DNA from: CALWOS01 sp963595735
GTDB lineage: Bacteria > Bacillota > Clostridia > Oscillospirales > Oscillospiraceae
Assembly: GCA_963595735.1 (NCBI GenBank)
Contig: CAVBJJ010000059.1
Coordinates: 1-7,773 of the forward strand
Reading direction: 5' to 3'
DNA length: 7,773 nucleotides
A model generated the notes under the pieces. It saw nothing but the letters and a program-made list of their open reading frames with translations, made no database searches and was not told the DNA's origin. A program made the translations under genes and the position numbers. Below, piece by piece: positions 1-6,728 of the stretch (within the stretch, counting starts at the first letter, position 1; each line of letters begins with the position of its first letter).

Positions 1-476
1 CAAAAGAGGTGTGGGCGGAGGATGCCGCCGAATCGGACGACGCCAAAACCGCCCACGCCAAGTCCATGGTGTTCCCGATCGGCGCACCCAACGATGCCTT
101 TGCGCAGTACTTCATCGGACAGAGCTATCTTGCGCCTCTTTCCACCGCGCAGGTTGGCGTGTTCAATGTCACCTTTGCACCGGCCTGCCGGAACAACTGG
201 CATATCCACCAGGCCGACAAGGGCGGCGGCCAAATTTTGCTTTGTGTTGCGGGACGGGGCTATTATCAGGAAGCCGGCAAAGCCGCCCGGGAGCTGCACC
301 CCGGAGATGTTGTGAATATCCCAACAGGGGTAAAGCATTGGCACGGCGCTGCGCCGGACAGCTGGTTTTCTCATCTGGCGATCGAGGTTCCAGGCGAAAA
401 CTGCTCCAACACCTGGCTGGAAGCGGTCACGGACGAAGTATATTCCCAGCTGAAAGGCTCATGTGCAGTAAAGTAG
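1..476 (+). CDS. Cupin-domain protein, 5'-truncated; probably the C-terminal half of a carboxymuconolactone decarboxylase/cupin fusion
   Basis: The reading frame is open to the left edge (codons start at base 3) and stops at TAG 474-476, giving 157 visible residues. A single cupin barrel is visible. Motif 1 has NNWHIH (His at about residues 67 and 69 of the visible part) followed by GGGQILL, with Gln where classical cupins have the metal-binding Glu. Motif 2 is PGDVVNIPTGVKHWHG, with a further candidate metal-ligand His. The tail VPGENCSNTWLE is typical of this small cupin family. The first visible residues, KEVW then an acidic linker, resemble the AKEVW-type end of a carboxymuconolactone decarboxylase (AhpD-like) domain, so I infer that the gene starts before the window and is a fusion. 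If it is a stand-alone cupin, GTG at 9 or ATG at 66 are alternative starts, but neither has a good ribosome site. The fold is cytosolic and probably metal-binding; substrate and reaction are unknown. The cupin call is firm and the fusion call is tentative. Confidence 0.85.
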   Translation, partial: KEVWAEDAAESDDAKTAHAKSMVFPIGAPNDAFAQYFIGQSYLAPLSTAQVGVFNVTFAPACRNNWHIHQADKGGGQILLCVAGRGYYQEAGKAARELHPGDVVNIPTGVKHWHGAAPDSWFSHLAIEVPGENCSNTWLEAVTDEVYSQLKGSCAVK

Positions 477-553
477 CAAAAAGCAGGCAGACAGCCCCCC
501 TATTTTGCCGTGAGTGAAGATGCCGCGGACTATCTGAATGGATATTTTGCATA

Positions 554-636
554 GCGGGAAATCTCCGCAGCAGCGGGGGGCGCTTGCGGGGGATAAGACC
601 CGCCTTGAGTCGATAAACCACTGCGGAAATCCCCCC
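554..636. other. GC-rich fold-prone intergenic stretch with crossing complementarities
   Basis: This is the only structured part of the 477-661 gap between the cupin gene and the downstream terminator; no convincing gene is seen here. TCCGCAG (564-570) is complementary to CTGCGGA (621-627), and GGGGGG (575-580) is complementary to CCCCCC (631-636). The two pairings cross, so they are either a pseudoknot or alternatives. A small hairpin, GCGGG 586-590 with CCCGC 599-603, sits inside. The flanks are also near-direct repeats (GCGGGAAATCTCC at 554 and GCGGAAATCCCCCC at 623). It matches no RNA family that I recognise, and it may simply be a decayed 3' UTR. Confidence 0.3.
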
Positions 637-661
637 AGACCTTTTTGACAAGACAAATTGT

Positions 662-699
662 ATCCTTACCGGCTTTTTCCCGGTAAGGATTTACTTTTT
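662..699 (+). terminator. Intrinsic terminator after the cupin gene
   Basis: A perfect 11-bp inverted repeat (ATCCTTACCGG 662-672, CCGGTAAGGAT 680-690) with a 7-base T-rich loop is followed by TTACTTTTT. It ends transcription arriving from the cupin gene. Its T-rich tail overlaps the proposed recG -35 element. Confidence 0.7.
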
Positions 700-718
700 C
701 TGCCGTTGCCTGTACAAT
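690..718 (+). promoter_or_regulatory. Probable sigma-A promoter of recG
   Basis: TTTACT at 690-695 (4 of 6 matches to TTGACA) and TACAAT at 713-718 (5 of 6 matches to TATAAT) are separated by 17 bases. The start point would fall near 725, leaving a 5' UTR of under 20 bases that contains little beyond the ribosome site GGAGGTG (730-736). A stronger-looking TTGACA at 645-650 has no -10 element at the right distance. Confidence 0.45.
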
Positions 719-741
719 AGCCGGTAGTTGGAGGTGACGGC

Positions 742-2802
742 ATGGCAGATCTGCAAACCGATGTGCGGTATATCAAGGGCGTGGGAGAGCAGCGCCAGAA
801 AGTATTGGCCAAGCTGGGGATTTTTACTTTGGAGGATCTGGTATCCTATTTCCCCAGGGATCACGAGGATCGCAGCCGCATCCGCCCGATCATGGAGGTG
901 CCGCTGGAGGAAACGGCCTGCATCCGCGCGATGGTGACCGACACGCCGCAGCTGCATCGCATCAGGCGGGGAACGGAGCTGGTACGACTGATGGCGGTGG
1001 ATGATTCCGGCGCGATTACGATCACATATTTTAACCAGAAATATATCAAGAACCAGCTCAAGCGGGGCGAAACCTATTGCTTTTACGGAAAAATCAGCGG
1101 CACGCCCCTGCAGCGTATCATGACAAATCCCATCTTTGAACCGGCGGAGCGGGACGGCGTTTCCACCGGGCGCATTGTGCCGGTTTATCGACTCACCGCC
1201 GGCATTCGGCAAAAGCAGCTCATGAACGCCATCGAGCAGGGCTTAGCCGCCTGTGGGGACAAGCTGCCGAATCTCCTGCCGCCGGAAATACAGCGGAAGT
1301 ATGACCTGGCGGACGCGGGCTTTGCCTATCGGAACATCCATTTTCCCGCAGATCTGCCCAGCCTGGAAAAAGCCCGGCGGCGGCTGATTTTTGAGGAATT
1401 ATATACCCTGTTCTGCGCCATTTCCCTGCTGCGCACCCGGCGGGAGGTGCGCAGCGCCGCGCCCATGCAAAAAGCGGATCCCACGGAATTTTACGCAGCG
1501 CTTCCCTTTTCCCCCACCGGCGCCCAGCAGCGGGCGGTAGAGACCGCCATAGCGGATATGTGCAGTGGCGCGCAGATGAACCGTCTGCTCCAGGGCGATG
1601 TGGGCAGCGGCAAAACGCTGGTTGCCGCCGCGTGCATCTGGTTTGCCTGGAAAAATGGGATGCAAAGCGCATTCATGGCGCCAACGGAGCTGCTGGCCGA
1701 GCAGCATTTTCACACCCTGTCCCAGTTTCTCTCCCCCTTTGGCATCCGTCTGGTGCGTCTGGTGGGCGGAATGCCCGCAAAGGAAAAGCGGGAGGCTCTT
1801 GCCGCTTTGGTTTTGGGGCAGGCAGATGTGGCAGTAGGTACCCACGCCCTGATTTCCGAAACCGTGCAGTTTTCCCGTCTTGGGCTGGTGATCGCCGACG
1901 AGCAGCACCGCTTTGGCGTTGCGCAGCGTGCGGCGCTTTCCGCCAAGGGCTACAGTCCCCATGTGCTGGTCATGTCCGCCACCCCGATCCCCCGCACGCT
2001 GGCGCTGATCCTCTACGGCGATCTGGATGTCTCGATTCTGGACGAGCTGCCGCCGGGGCGGGAACCGGTAGATACCTTTGCCGTGGGCAATGCCCTGCGC
2101 CCTAGATTATATAATTTCATCCGCCGTCTGGTCGGCGAGGGGCGGCAGGTCTATGTGGTCTGTCCCAAGGTCGAGGAGGACGAGGAGGAAACGGCAACGC
2201 CGACTTCTCTGCGCTCTGCGGAGGCTCACGCCCGGGAGCTGCGGGAGGAATTTCCCGATCTGCGAGTAGCACTGGTACACGGAAAAATGAAGCCCCGGGA
2301 AAAGGACGCGGTCATGGCGGAGTTCGCGGCCGGAAAGGCCGATATTCTGGTTGCGACAACGGTGATCGAGGTCGGCGTGGATGTGCCGAACGCAGCGCTT
2401 ATGATTGTGGAAAACGCCGAGCGCTTTGGACTCAGCCAGCTGCACCAGCTGCGGGGACGGGTCGGACGCGGCAGGCACAAAAGCTATTGCGTTCTGGTTT
2501 CCGATCACAAGGGAACGGAATCCCGGGCGCGGCTGCGCATCCTCTGTCAGACCAACGACGGCTTTCGCATCAGCGAGGAGGATCTGCGTCTGCGGGGACC
2601 CGGCGACTTTTTCGGCGCCCGGCAGCACGGCCTGCCCGCGCTGCACATTGCATCTTCCTGCAATGATATGCAGCTGGTGATGCAGGCGCAGCAGGCCGCC
2701 CAGGAGACGATAGCCCGGGATCCCCAGCTTGCGGACCCGGAGCTGCAGCCGCTGCGGGCGCAGATCCAGACCATGCTGGAGCAGGACGGACCGCGCAATT
2801 GA
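742..2802 (+). CDS. recG: ATP-dependent DNA helicase RecG
   Basis: RecG is a superfamily-2 double-strand DNA translocase that remodels stalled replication forks and branch-migrates Holliday junctions. The 686-residue length is normal for the family. The N-terminal wedge/OB domain occupies roughly residues 1-240. The helicase core shows Walker A GDVGSGKT (285-292), the DEQH box (386-389), motif III SATPIPRT (412-419) and motif VI QLHQLRGRVGRG (566-577). The C-terminal RecG signature EEDLRLRGPGDFFGARQHGL follows, about 50 residues after motif VI. All catalytic residues are present. ATG 742 is chosen because GGAGGTG lies 5 bases upstream and the N-terminus (LQTDVRYIKGVGEQR) matches RecG starts. 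The gene seems to be monocistronic: a terminator precedes it and a hairpin follows within about 60 bases. Long open frames on the opposite strand are by-products of GC-rich codon use. Confidence 0.98.
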   Translation: MADLQTDVRYIKGVGEQRQKVLAKLGIFTLEDLVSYFPRDHEDRSRIRPIMEVPLEETACIRAMVTDTPQLHRIRRGTELVRLMAVDDSGAITITYFNQKYIKNQLKRGETYCFYGKISGTPLQRIMTNPIFEPAERDGVSTGRIVPVYRLTAGIRQKQLMNAIEQGLAACGDKLPNLLPPEIQRKYDLADAGFAYRNIHFPADLPSLEKARRRLIFEELYTLFCAISLLRTRREVRSAAPMQKADPTEFYAALPFSPTGAQQRAVETAIADMCSGAQMNRLLQGDVGSGKTLVAAACIWFAWKNGMQSAFMAPTELLAEQHFHTLSQFLSPFGIRLVRLVGGMPAKEKREALAALVLGQADVAVGTHALISETVQFSRLGLVIADEQHRFGVAQRAALSAKGYSPHVLVMSATPIPRTLALILYGDLDVSILDELPPGREPVDTFAVGNALRPRLYNFIRRLVGEGRQVYVVCPKVEEDEEETATPTSLRSAEAHARELREEFPDLRVALVHGKMKPREKDAVMAEFAAGKADILVATTVIEVGVDVPNAALMIVENAERFGLSQLHQLRGRVGRGRHKSYCVLVSDHKGTESRARLRILCQTNDGFRISEEDLRLRGPGDFFGARQHGLPALHIASSCNDMQLVMQAQQAAQETIARDPQLADPELQPLRAQIQTMLEQDGPRN

Positions 2803-2860
2803 ACTCGCCGCCACCCGAACGCCAAAACTGTCGAAAAGCCCCTGATTTTTTTGTCAACCG

Positions 2861-2910
2861 AAAAGCCACTCCTGCATATATTCAAACGAGTATATTGCGG
2901 GAGGGCTTTT
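2861..2910 (+). terminator. Long hairpin: likely recG terminator that also covers the ribosome site of the next gene
   Basis: Left arm 2861-2880 (AAAAGCCACTCCTGCATATA) and right arm 2891-2910 pair through AAAAGCC/GGCTTTT, CTCC/GGAG, GC and ATATA/TATAT, with two single-base bulges, one G-U pair and a 10-base loop. The AAAAGCC...GGCTTTT closure resembles a Gram-positive intrinsic terminator for recG. The right arm contains the GGGAGGG Shine-Dalgarno (2899-2905) of the flippase gene and reaches its TTG start, so the fold would also hide that site. A second AAAAGCCC at 2834-2841 can pair with GGGCTTTT instead. The structure is seen directly; its role is inferred. Confidence 0.55.
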
Positions 2911-4234
2911 GACTTTGAGAAAACGGACGCTATTACAAAACACCCTGCTGCTGACCTCAACGGCCTTGCTGATGCGCTGTATCGGCATGGCGTTCCAGGC
3001 TTGGCTGGCACAGCGTATCGGCGCGGCGGGAATCGGGCTGTATCAGCTGATCATGAGCGTGGGAATGCTGGCCGCGACCTTTGCCATCAGCGGCATTCGC
3101 TTTGCCTCCACCCGTCTAGTCGCGGAGGAACTGGGCGCGGGGCAGGAAGACCATGTGCGGGCAGCCATGGCGCGCTGTGCGCTGTATGCCCTGTGCTTTG
3201 GCGCGGCGGCGTTGGCACTGCTGTTTTGGCTGGCAGAGCCGGTCGGTTTTCTCTGGATCGGAGACGCCCGAACTGTTCCCAGTTTGCGCCTGTTTGCGTT
3301 TTCGCTGCCGTTCCTGGCGCTGAACTCCATGTTTGGCGGCTATTTTACCGCAGTGGGGCGCGTTTGGAAATCCTCTGTGGTCGCTGTGGTAACGGAGCTG
3401 GTGCGCATTGCCCTGATCGTGTTTTTGCTCCGCGCCGCCCCGGCGGGCAATATCACCGCCGCCTGCTCCGCCGTTACGATGGGTGTGACCATGGGAGAGA
3501 TGATCTCCTGCGCGCTTTTGAGCCTGCTGTTCTGGCAGGACTGCTTTGTCCGACATTCTCGGCGCCGGGCAACCCACCCCATGACGCGGCGGATGCTGCG
3601 CATTGCCCTGCCTCTGGCGTTCTCCGCTTATGCCCGGACTTCCCTTTCCACCGCACAGCACTTGCTGGTGCCAAGACAGCTGCGGCGTTCCGGCCTGAGC
3701 GCCGACGCCGCCCTGGCCAATTACGGCATCATCCATGGTATGCTGTTTCCGCTGCTTACGGTTCCCAGCTGTCTGCTCTCCGCGCTGGCGGAAATGCTGG
3801 TTCCGACGCTGACCGCCGCGCAGGTCTGCGGAAAAACGGGGCAAATCTGCCGTCTGGTGCGGCGGATGGTTTTGTACACCAGTCTGTTTGCCGGCGCGGT
3901 ATTTGCCTTTGTTTTTTTCCGTGCAGACTGGCTTTGTCAGGTGATCTATAAGGATGCGAGCATGGGCGGATATCTGCGCATCCTTGCTTTTCTGATCCCG
4001 CTTTTGTATCTGGATATTATCATTGACGGCTGCCTGAAAGGGCTGGGGCAAATGCTGTATCACATGGGGTATTGCATTCTGGACGCCATGCTCTCCATCG
4101 TGCTGGTGATTTTTCTGCTGCCGCGCTGGGCGATCCTGGGCTATATTTTCATGGTGTTTGCAACAGAGGGCTTTGACCTGCTGCTCAGTGCTCTGCGCCT
4201 GCGAAAGGTACTGTCCATGGGAAAAAGCTCCTAA
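2909..4234 (+). CDS. MATE/MOP-superfamily lipid flippase, SpoVB/MurJ-like (oligosaccharide flippase family)
   Basis: This is a polytopic membrane protein of about 440 residues with about 12 predicted membrane segments, roughly at residues 10-30, 40-62, 85-105, 125-145, 155-175, 185-208, 228-248, 270-292, 320-340, 355-375, 385-402 and 405-425. The N-terminal pattern (NTLLLTSTALLMRCIGMAF, then RIGAAGIGLYQL and ATFAISGIRFASTRLVAEE) is typical of the SpoVB/polysaccharide-export branch, which moves lipid-linked cell-wall or spore-cortex precursors across the membrane. It is shorter than most MurJ/SpoVB proteins (about 500). No ATG is available near the N-terminus. Two TTG codons, 2909 and 2915, are possible starts after GGGAGGG at 2899-2905. 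TTG 2915 has the more usual spacing, and 2909 is kept as the outer limit. No good promoter is seen, so expression may depend on read-through from recG or on a sporulation sigma factor. The specific substrate cannot be told. Confidence 0.85.
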   Translation: MTLRKRTLLQNTLLLTSTALLMRCIGMAFQAWLAQRIGAAGIGLYQLIMSVGMLAATFAISGIRFASTRLVAEELGAGQEDHVRAAMARCALYALCFGAAALALLFWLAEPVGFLWIGDARTVPSLRLFAFSLPFLALNSMFGGYFTAVGRVWKSSVVAVVTELVRIALIVFLLRAAPAGNITAACSAVTMGVTMGEMISCALLSLLFWQDCFVRHSRRRATHPMTRRMLRIALPLAFSAYARTSLSTAQHLLVPRQLRRSGLSADAALANYGIIHGMLFPLLTVPSCLLSALAEMLVPTLTAAQVCGKTGQICRLVRRMVLYTSLFAGAVFAFVFFRADWLCQVIYKDASMGGYLRILAFLIPLLYLDIIIDGCLKGLGQMLYHMGYCILDAMLSIVLVIFLLPRWAILGYIFMVFATEGFDLLLSALRLRKVLSMGKSS

Positions 4235-4286
4235 CGCATTGCCGGAACACATTTTCCGGATTTATGAAAAAGTTTGCATTTTTTAC

Positions 4287-4316
4287 TTGACAAATCAAAG
4301 AAAAAGTGAATATAAT
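4287..4316 (+). promoter_or_regulatory. Consensus sigma-A promoter of the T-box/ABC transporter operon
   Basis: TTGACA (4287-4292) and TATAAT (4311-4316) both match the consensus perfectly, with an 18-base AT-rich spacer in an otherwise GC-rich region. The start point would be near 4323. Such a strong, constitutive promoter is the usual partner of a leader that regulates by termination. Confidence 0.9.
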
Positions 4317-4323
4317 GAGTACC

Positions 4324-4619
4324 AAGATTATATCTGTAAACCTGTGAGGAAGATAAGTAACCAGAGCAGAGAACGCAAAGAGAGTCCCGGATGGTGTGAT
4401 CGGGATCGGGATCGTCTGGCGAATGGACTTCTGAGGGCGGCTTGAACCGGTGGAGTTTTTCTCCATCCCAGTAGAGACCGACGGGTTCCCACCCGTTATC
4501 CATCGGGACGCGTATAGGATGGTACGCGTAAGCGAGTGAGCGCATTTGCGCTAATTTGGGTGGTATCGCAGAAGCAAGGCTTTTGTCCCATATGTGGGAC
4601 AAAAGCTTTTTTGTTTTTT
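4324..4619 (+). promoter_or_regulatory. T-box riboswitch leader, specifier codon UGG (tRNA-Trp)
   Basis: The leader runs from the promoter to a terminator just before the ABC operon. Stem I shows the AGAGAG element (about 4379-4384), the AG-bulge/distal-loop sequence GGATGGTG (4389-4396) and the specifier segment GAA-TGG-ACTTC-TGAG (4421-4435). The codon-plus-five-bases-plus-UGAG layout matches known T-boxes, so the specifier reads UGG (4424-4426), tryptophan. Small hairpins follow at 4451-4465, 4481-4496, 4508-4529 and 4539-4552. The T-box motif AATTTGGGTGGTATCGC is at 4553-4569, with the tRNA-acceptor-pairing UGGU at 4561-4564. GGG 4558-4560 can pair with CCC 4587-4589 of the terminator arm to form the antiterminator. 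Uncharged tRNA-Trp should stabilise that form and turn on the operon. The element is certain in kind; the specificity rests on the specifier alignment. Confidence 0.95.
4579..4619 (+). terminator. T-box-controlled intrinsic terminator
   Basis: A perfect 12-bp stem (GCTTTTGTCCCA 4579-4590, TGGGACAAAAGC 4595-4606) with a TATG loop is followed by TTTTTTGTTTTTT. Its left arm contains the CCC that is claimed by the antiterminator, so the two folds exclude each other. Confidence 0.95.
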
Positions 4620-4693
4620 GCCGTCTCGCCAATGGCAAGGAAAGCCGGCAGCATCCGCCACTACAAAATACAACATTTTGGAGGAAAAACATC

Positions 4694-5731
4694 ATGAAGC
4701 ACTTTGGTAAAAAAATCGCGGCGCTGTTTGCCGCGTCCGCAATGATGCTGTCTCTGGCAGCCTGCGGCGGAAACACCACAACAACGGCAAATCCCGCCCC
4801 CGCCACCAAAACGCCCACCGGCGCAGAAAACGGCGAGTACTCCGTTGCCGTCGTCAAGCAGATGGATCACGCATCTCTGGATGAGATCGCCGATGCGATC
4901 ACCTCTCGTCTGGACGAGATTGCCGCAGAGAACAGCGTTTCCATCAAATACACGGTCTACTCCGGCCAGGGCGACCAGTCCACGCTGAAGCAGATCGGCG
5001 ATCAGGCCGTTGCCGATGGCGTAGATGCGATCATCCCCATTGCCACGCTGGCTGCCCAGGTCATGACGGTCTGCGCCGAGGACAGCCAGACGCCCGTGAT
5101 CTACTCCGCGATCTCCGATCCGGAAGCTGCGGAGCTGACCGGCATTGACTATGTTTCCGGCGTCAGCGATGCGCTGAACACCACCTTCATCATGGATATG
5201 ATGCTCAAGCAGAACCCCGACATCAAGACCGTCGGCCTGCTGTACTCCCTGTCCGAGGCCAACTCCACCAAGCCCATTGCCGACGCCAAGGCATACCTGG
5301 ATGACAAGGGCATTTCCTATGTCGAGCAGACCGGCAACACCAATGACGAAGTGATTGCCGCGGCCAGCGTTCTGGTTTCTGAGGGCGTGGACGCCGTCTT
5401 CACCCCGACGGATAACATCGTCATGGCAGCGGAGCTGTCCATTGCCGACACCTTTGCCGAGGCCGGCATTCCCCACTACACCGGCGCGGATTCCTTTGTC
5501 CGCAACGGTGCATTTACCACCTGCGGCGTCAACTACACGGAGCTGGGCATTCGCACCGCAGACCTGGCCTATCAGGCCATCACCCAGGGCATGGATTCCA
5601 TGGAGGACTACTATCTGATGGACGGCGGCATTATCACGGTCAACACAGAGACCGCCGCAACGCTGGGCATTGACTACAGCGTCTTTGCGGATATGGGCGA
5701 GCTGGTGGAGGTCACGACCACCAAGGACTAA
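4694..5731 (+). CDS. ABC transporter substrate-binding lipoprotein (ABC_sub_bind family), predicted tryptophan-binding, TrpX-like
   Basis: This is a 345-residue extracytoplasmic binding protein. It has a basic N-terminus and hydrophobic stretch, and the lipobox LAAC with the lipid-anchored Cys at residue 24, then a Thr/Pro/Ala-rich linker to about residue 47. The rest is a two-lobe fold of the ABC_sub_bind family (PF04392, COG2984), recognisable from VAVVKQMDHASLDE, GQGDQSTLKQIGDQAVADGVD, PVIYSAISDPEAAELTG and GVNYTELGIRTADLAYQAI. ATG 4694 is chosen because GGAGG (4680-4684) lies 9 bases upstream and a signal peptide starts there; the longer open frame back to 4556 runs into the terminator. 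It is the first gene of the importer operon behind the Trp T-box, which is why I infer tryptophan as ligand; the family alone does not say this. The protein contains no Trp residue. Tyrosine or another aromatic ligand remains possible. Confidence 0.95.
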   Translation: MKHFGKKIAALFAASAMMLSLAACGGNTTTTANPAPATKTPTGAENGEYSVAVVKQMDHASLDEIADAITSRLDEIAAENSVSIKYTVYSGQGDQSTLKQIGDQAVADGVDAIIPIATLAAQVMTVCAEDSQTPVIYSAISDPEAAELTGIDYVSGVSDALNTTFIMDMMLKQNPDIKTVGLLYSLSEANSTKPIADAKAYLDDKGISYVEQTGNTNDEVIAAASVLVSEGVDAVFTPTDNIVMAAELSIADTFAEAGIPHYTGADSFVRNGAFTTCGVNYTELGIRTADLAYQAITQGMDSMEDYYLMDGGIITVNTETAATLGIDYSVFADMGELVEVTTTKD

Positions 5732-5765
5732 GCCCCCTATCCCCCCCACCCAAACAGCAATCTGG

Positions 5766-5796
5766 AAAGCCCCCCGGTTCTTCCTGGGGGGCTTTT
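5766..5796 (+). terminator. Intra-operon terminator or attenuator between binding protein and permease
   Basis: A perfect 10-bp stem (AAAGCCCCCC 5766-5775, GGGGGGCTTT 5786-5795) with a 10-base loop is followed by only a short TTTT. It lies in the 84-base gap between the two genes, 5 bases before the permease ribosome site. It probably ends a fraction of transcripts and/or protects the 3' end of the first message, so that the binding protein exceeds the membrane components. Confidence 0.75.
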
Positions 5797-5815
5797 ATGT
5801 AGGAGAGGAAGCAAC

Positions 5816-6727
5816 ATGATCTTTATTACCCAAACCGCCTTGGAGCTGGGCTTTGTTTACGCTCTGGTTCCCCTGGCTCTGTTCCTGAGCTATCGCATCC
5901 TTGATATCGCCGACCTGACCACAGACGGCGCATTTATCCTTGGCTCCGCTGTCTCGGTTTCGCTGGCTGTTGCCGGACATCCCATTTTGGCCATTCCCGC
6001 GGCGATCTTGTCCGGTGCCTGCGCCGGTTTTGTCACGGCGTTTTTGCAAACCCGTCTGGGCGTTCCCTCTATCCTTGCAGGTATCGTTACCAACACCGGC
6101 CTTTACACCATCAACCTGATGGCAATGGGCTGGTCCTCCAACATCAGCCTGCTGCGCCAGAGCACGATCTTCACCCTGTTCCGCAGCACCGGCATCGGCG
6201 GCAGTTGGTATGAAACCGTCTTGGCGGCCATCATCTCGATTGCGGCAGCGGTGCTTTTGGTTTTGTTTTTGGGCACCAGACTGGGACTTTCCATTCGTGC
6301 GACCGGGGATAACCGGGACATGGTCCGCGCTTCCTCCATTAACCCCACATTTACGATCTCCGTTGGTCTGTGCATCGCCAACGCCATCACCGCCCTGTCC
6401 GGCGCGGTGGCAGGACAAATGCAGAAATCGGCGGATATCAACGGCGGCACGGGCATTGTCGTCATCGGTCTGGCCTGCCTGATCATCGGCGAGAGTATCG
6501 TGGGAAAACAGTCCATGCGGCGGGAAGCCATCGCCGTGATCGTGGGCAGCGTTGTGTATCGCTTTATCTATGCGATCGTTTTGAAAACCAGCGTAGTTCC
6601 CATCGAGTGCCTGAAGCTCGTGACCGCGATCATTGTGGGTCTGGCCATCGCCATGCCGGCGCTGAAGCAGTTCTTTGCTTTCCAAAAGCGCAAATGGGCG
6701 GCCACCCACGGAAAGGAGTGCGAGTGA
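5816..6727 (+). CDS. ABC transporter permease (BPD_transp_2 type, COG4120), predicted tryptophan import, TrpY-like
   Basis: This is a 303-residue integral membrane subunit of the importer. Most of the chain is hydrophobic, with about eight membrane spans (starting around residues 8, 40, 60, 90, 135, 185, 220 and 265). The early DLTTDGAFILGSAV segment and the cytoplasmic loop LGLSIRATGDNRDMVRA (156-172) are characteristic of this permease family, and the loop probably contacts the ATPase. AGGAGAGG (5801-5808) lies 7 bases before ATG 5816. It follows the binding-protein gene by 84 bases across a terminator-like hairpin, and its stop is one base before the ATG of the ATPase gene, implying coupled translation. 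One permease gene is present, so the membrane part is presumably a homodimer. Unlike its two partners it contains Trp (three residues). Confidence 0.95.
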   Translation: MIFITQTALELGFVYALVPLALFLSYRILDIADLTTDGAFILGSAVSVSLAVAGHPILAIPAAILSGACAGFVTAFLQTRLGVPSILAGIVTNTGLYTINLMAMGWSSNISLLRQSTIFTLFRSTGIGGSWYETVLAAIISIAAAVLLVLFLGTRLGLSIRATGDNRDMVRASSINPTFTISVGLCIANAITALSGAVAGQMQKSADINGGTGIVVIGLACLIIGESIVGKQSMRREAIAVIVGSVVYRFIYAIVLKTSVVPIECLKLVTAIIVGLAIAMPALKQFFAFQKRKWAATHGKECE

Positions 6728-6728
6728 T

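Noticed and set aside
477..554. In-frame continuation after the cupin stop (ends SEDAADYLNGYFA, then TAG at 552), considered as a gene remnant
   Set aside because: Too short to assign to any family, and no frameshift or repeat evidence supports decay of a longer gene.
645..650. TTGACA considered as the recG -35 element
   Set aside because: No -10 sequence at 16-18 bases; the terminator hairpin lies there instead.
427..656. Short minus-strand open frames in the cupin-recG gap (74 and 65 codons)
   Set aside because: No ribosome site, no recognisable motif, and they overlap the cupin 3' end and the fold-prone stretch.
2851..2882. TTGTCA (2851-2856) with TATATT (2877-2882) as a flippase promoter
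   Set aside because: The spacer is 20 bases, too long for a sigma-A promoter, and the -10 sits in the hairpin arm.
3116..4252. A 378-codon open frame antisense to the flippase gene, and similar long antisense frames at 4661-5749 and 5795-6868 (minus strand)
   Set aside because: Their translations are rich in His, Gln, Arg and Gly without domain logic, and they mirror GC-rich codon use of clearly real genes on the plus strand.
4242..4259. CCGGAA/TTCCGG hairpin after the flippase gene as a terminator
   Set aside because: Only 6 bp and no T run directly after it; the next T stretch is about 20 bases downstream.
4481..4552. Series of short hairpins considered as a tRNA gene or small repeat array
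   Set aside because: They lie in the T-box leader between Stem I and the antiterminator and fit its Stem II/III region; there is no tRNA cloverleaf or repeated unit.
4556..4693. Longer start for the binding protein (open frame from 4556)
   Set aside because: It would translate through the T-box motif and terminator; ATG 4694 has a ribosome site and begins a lipoprotein signal peptide.
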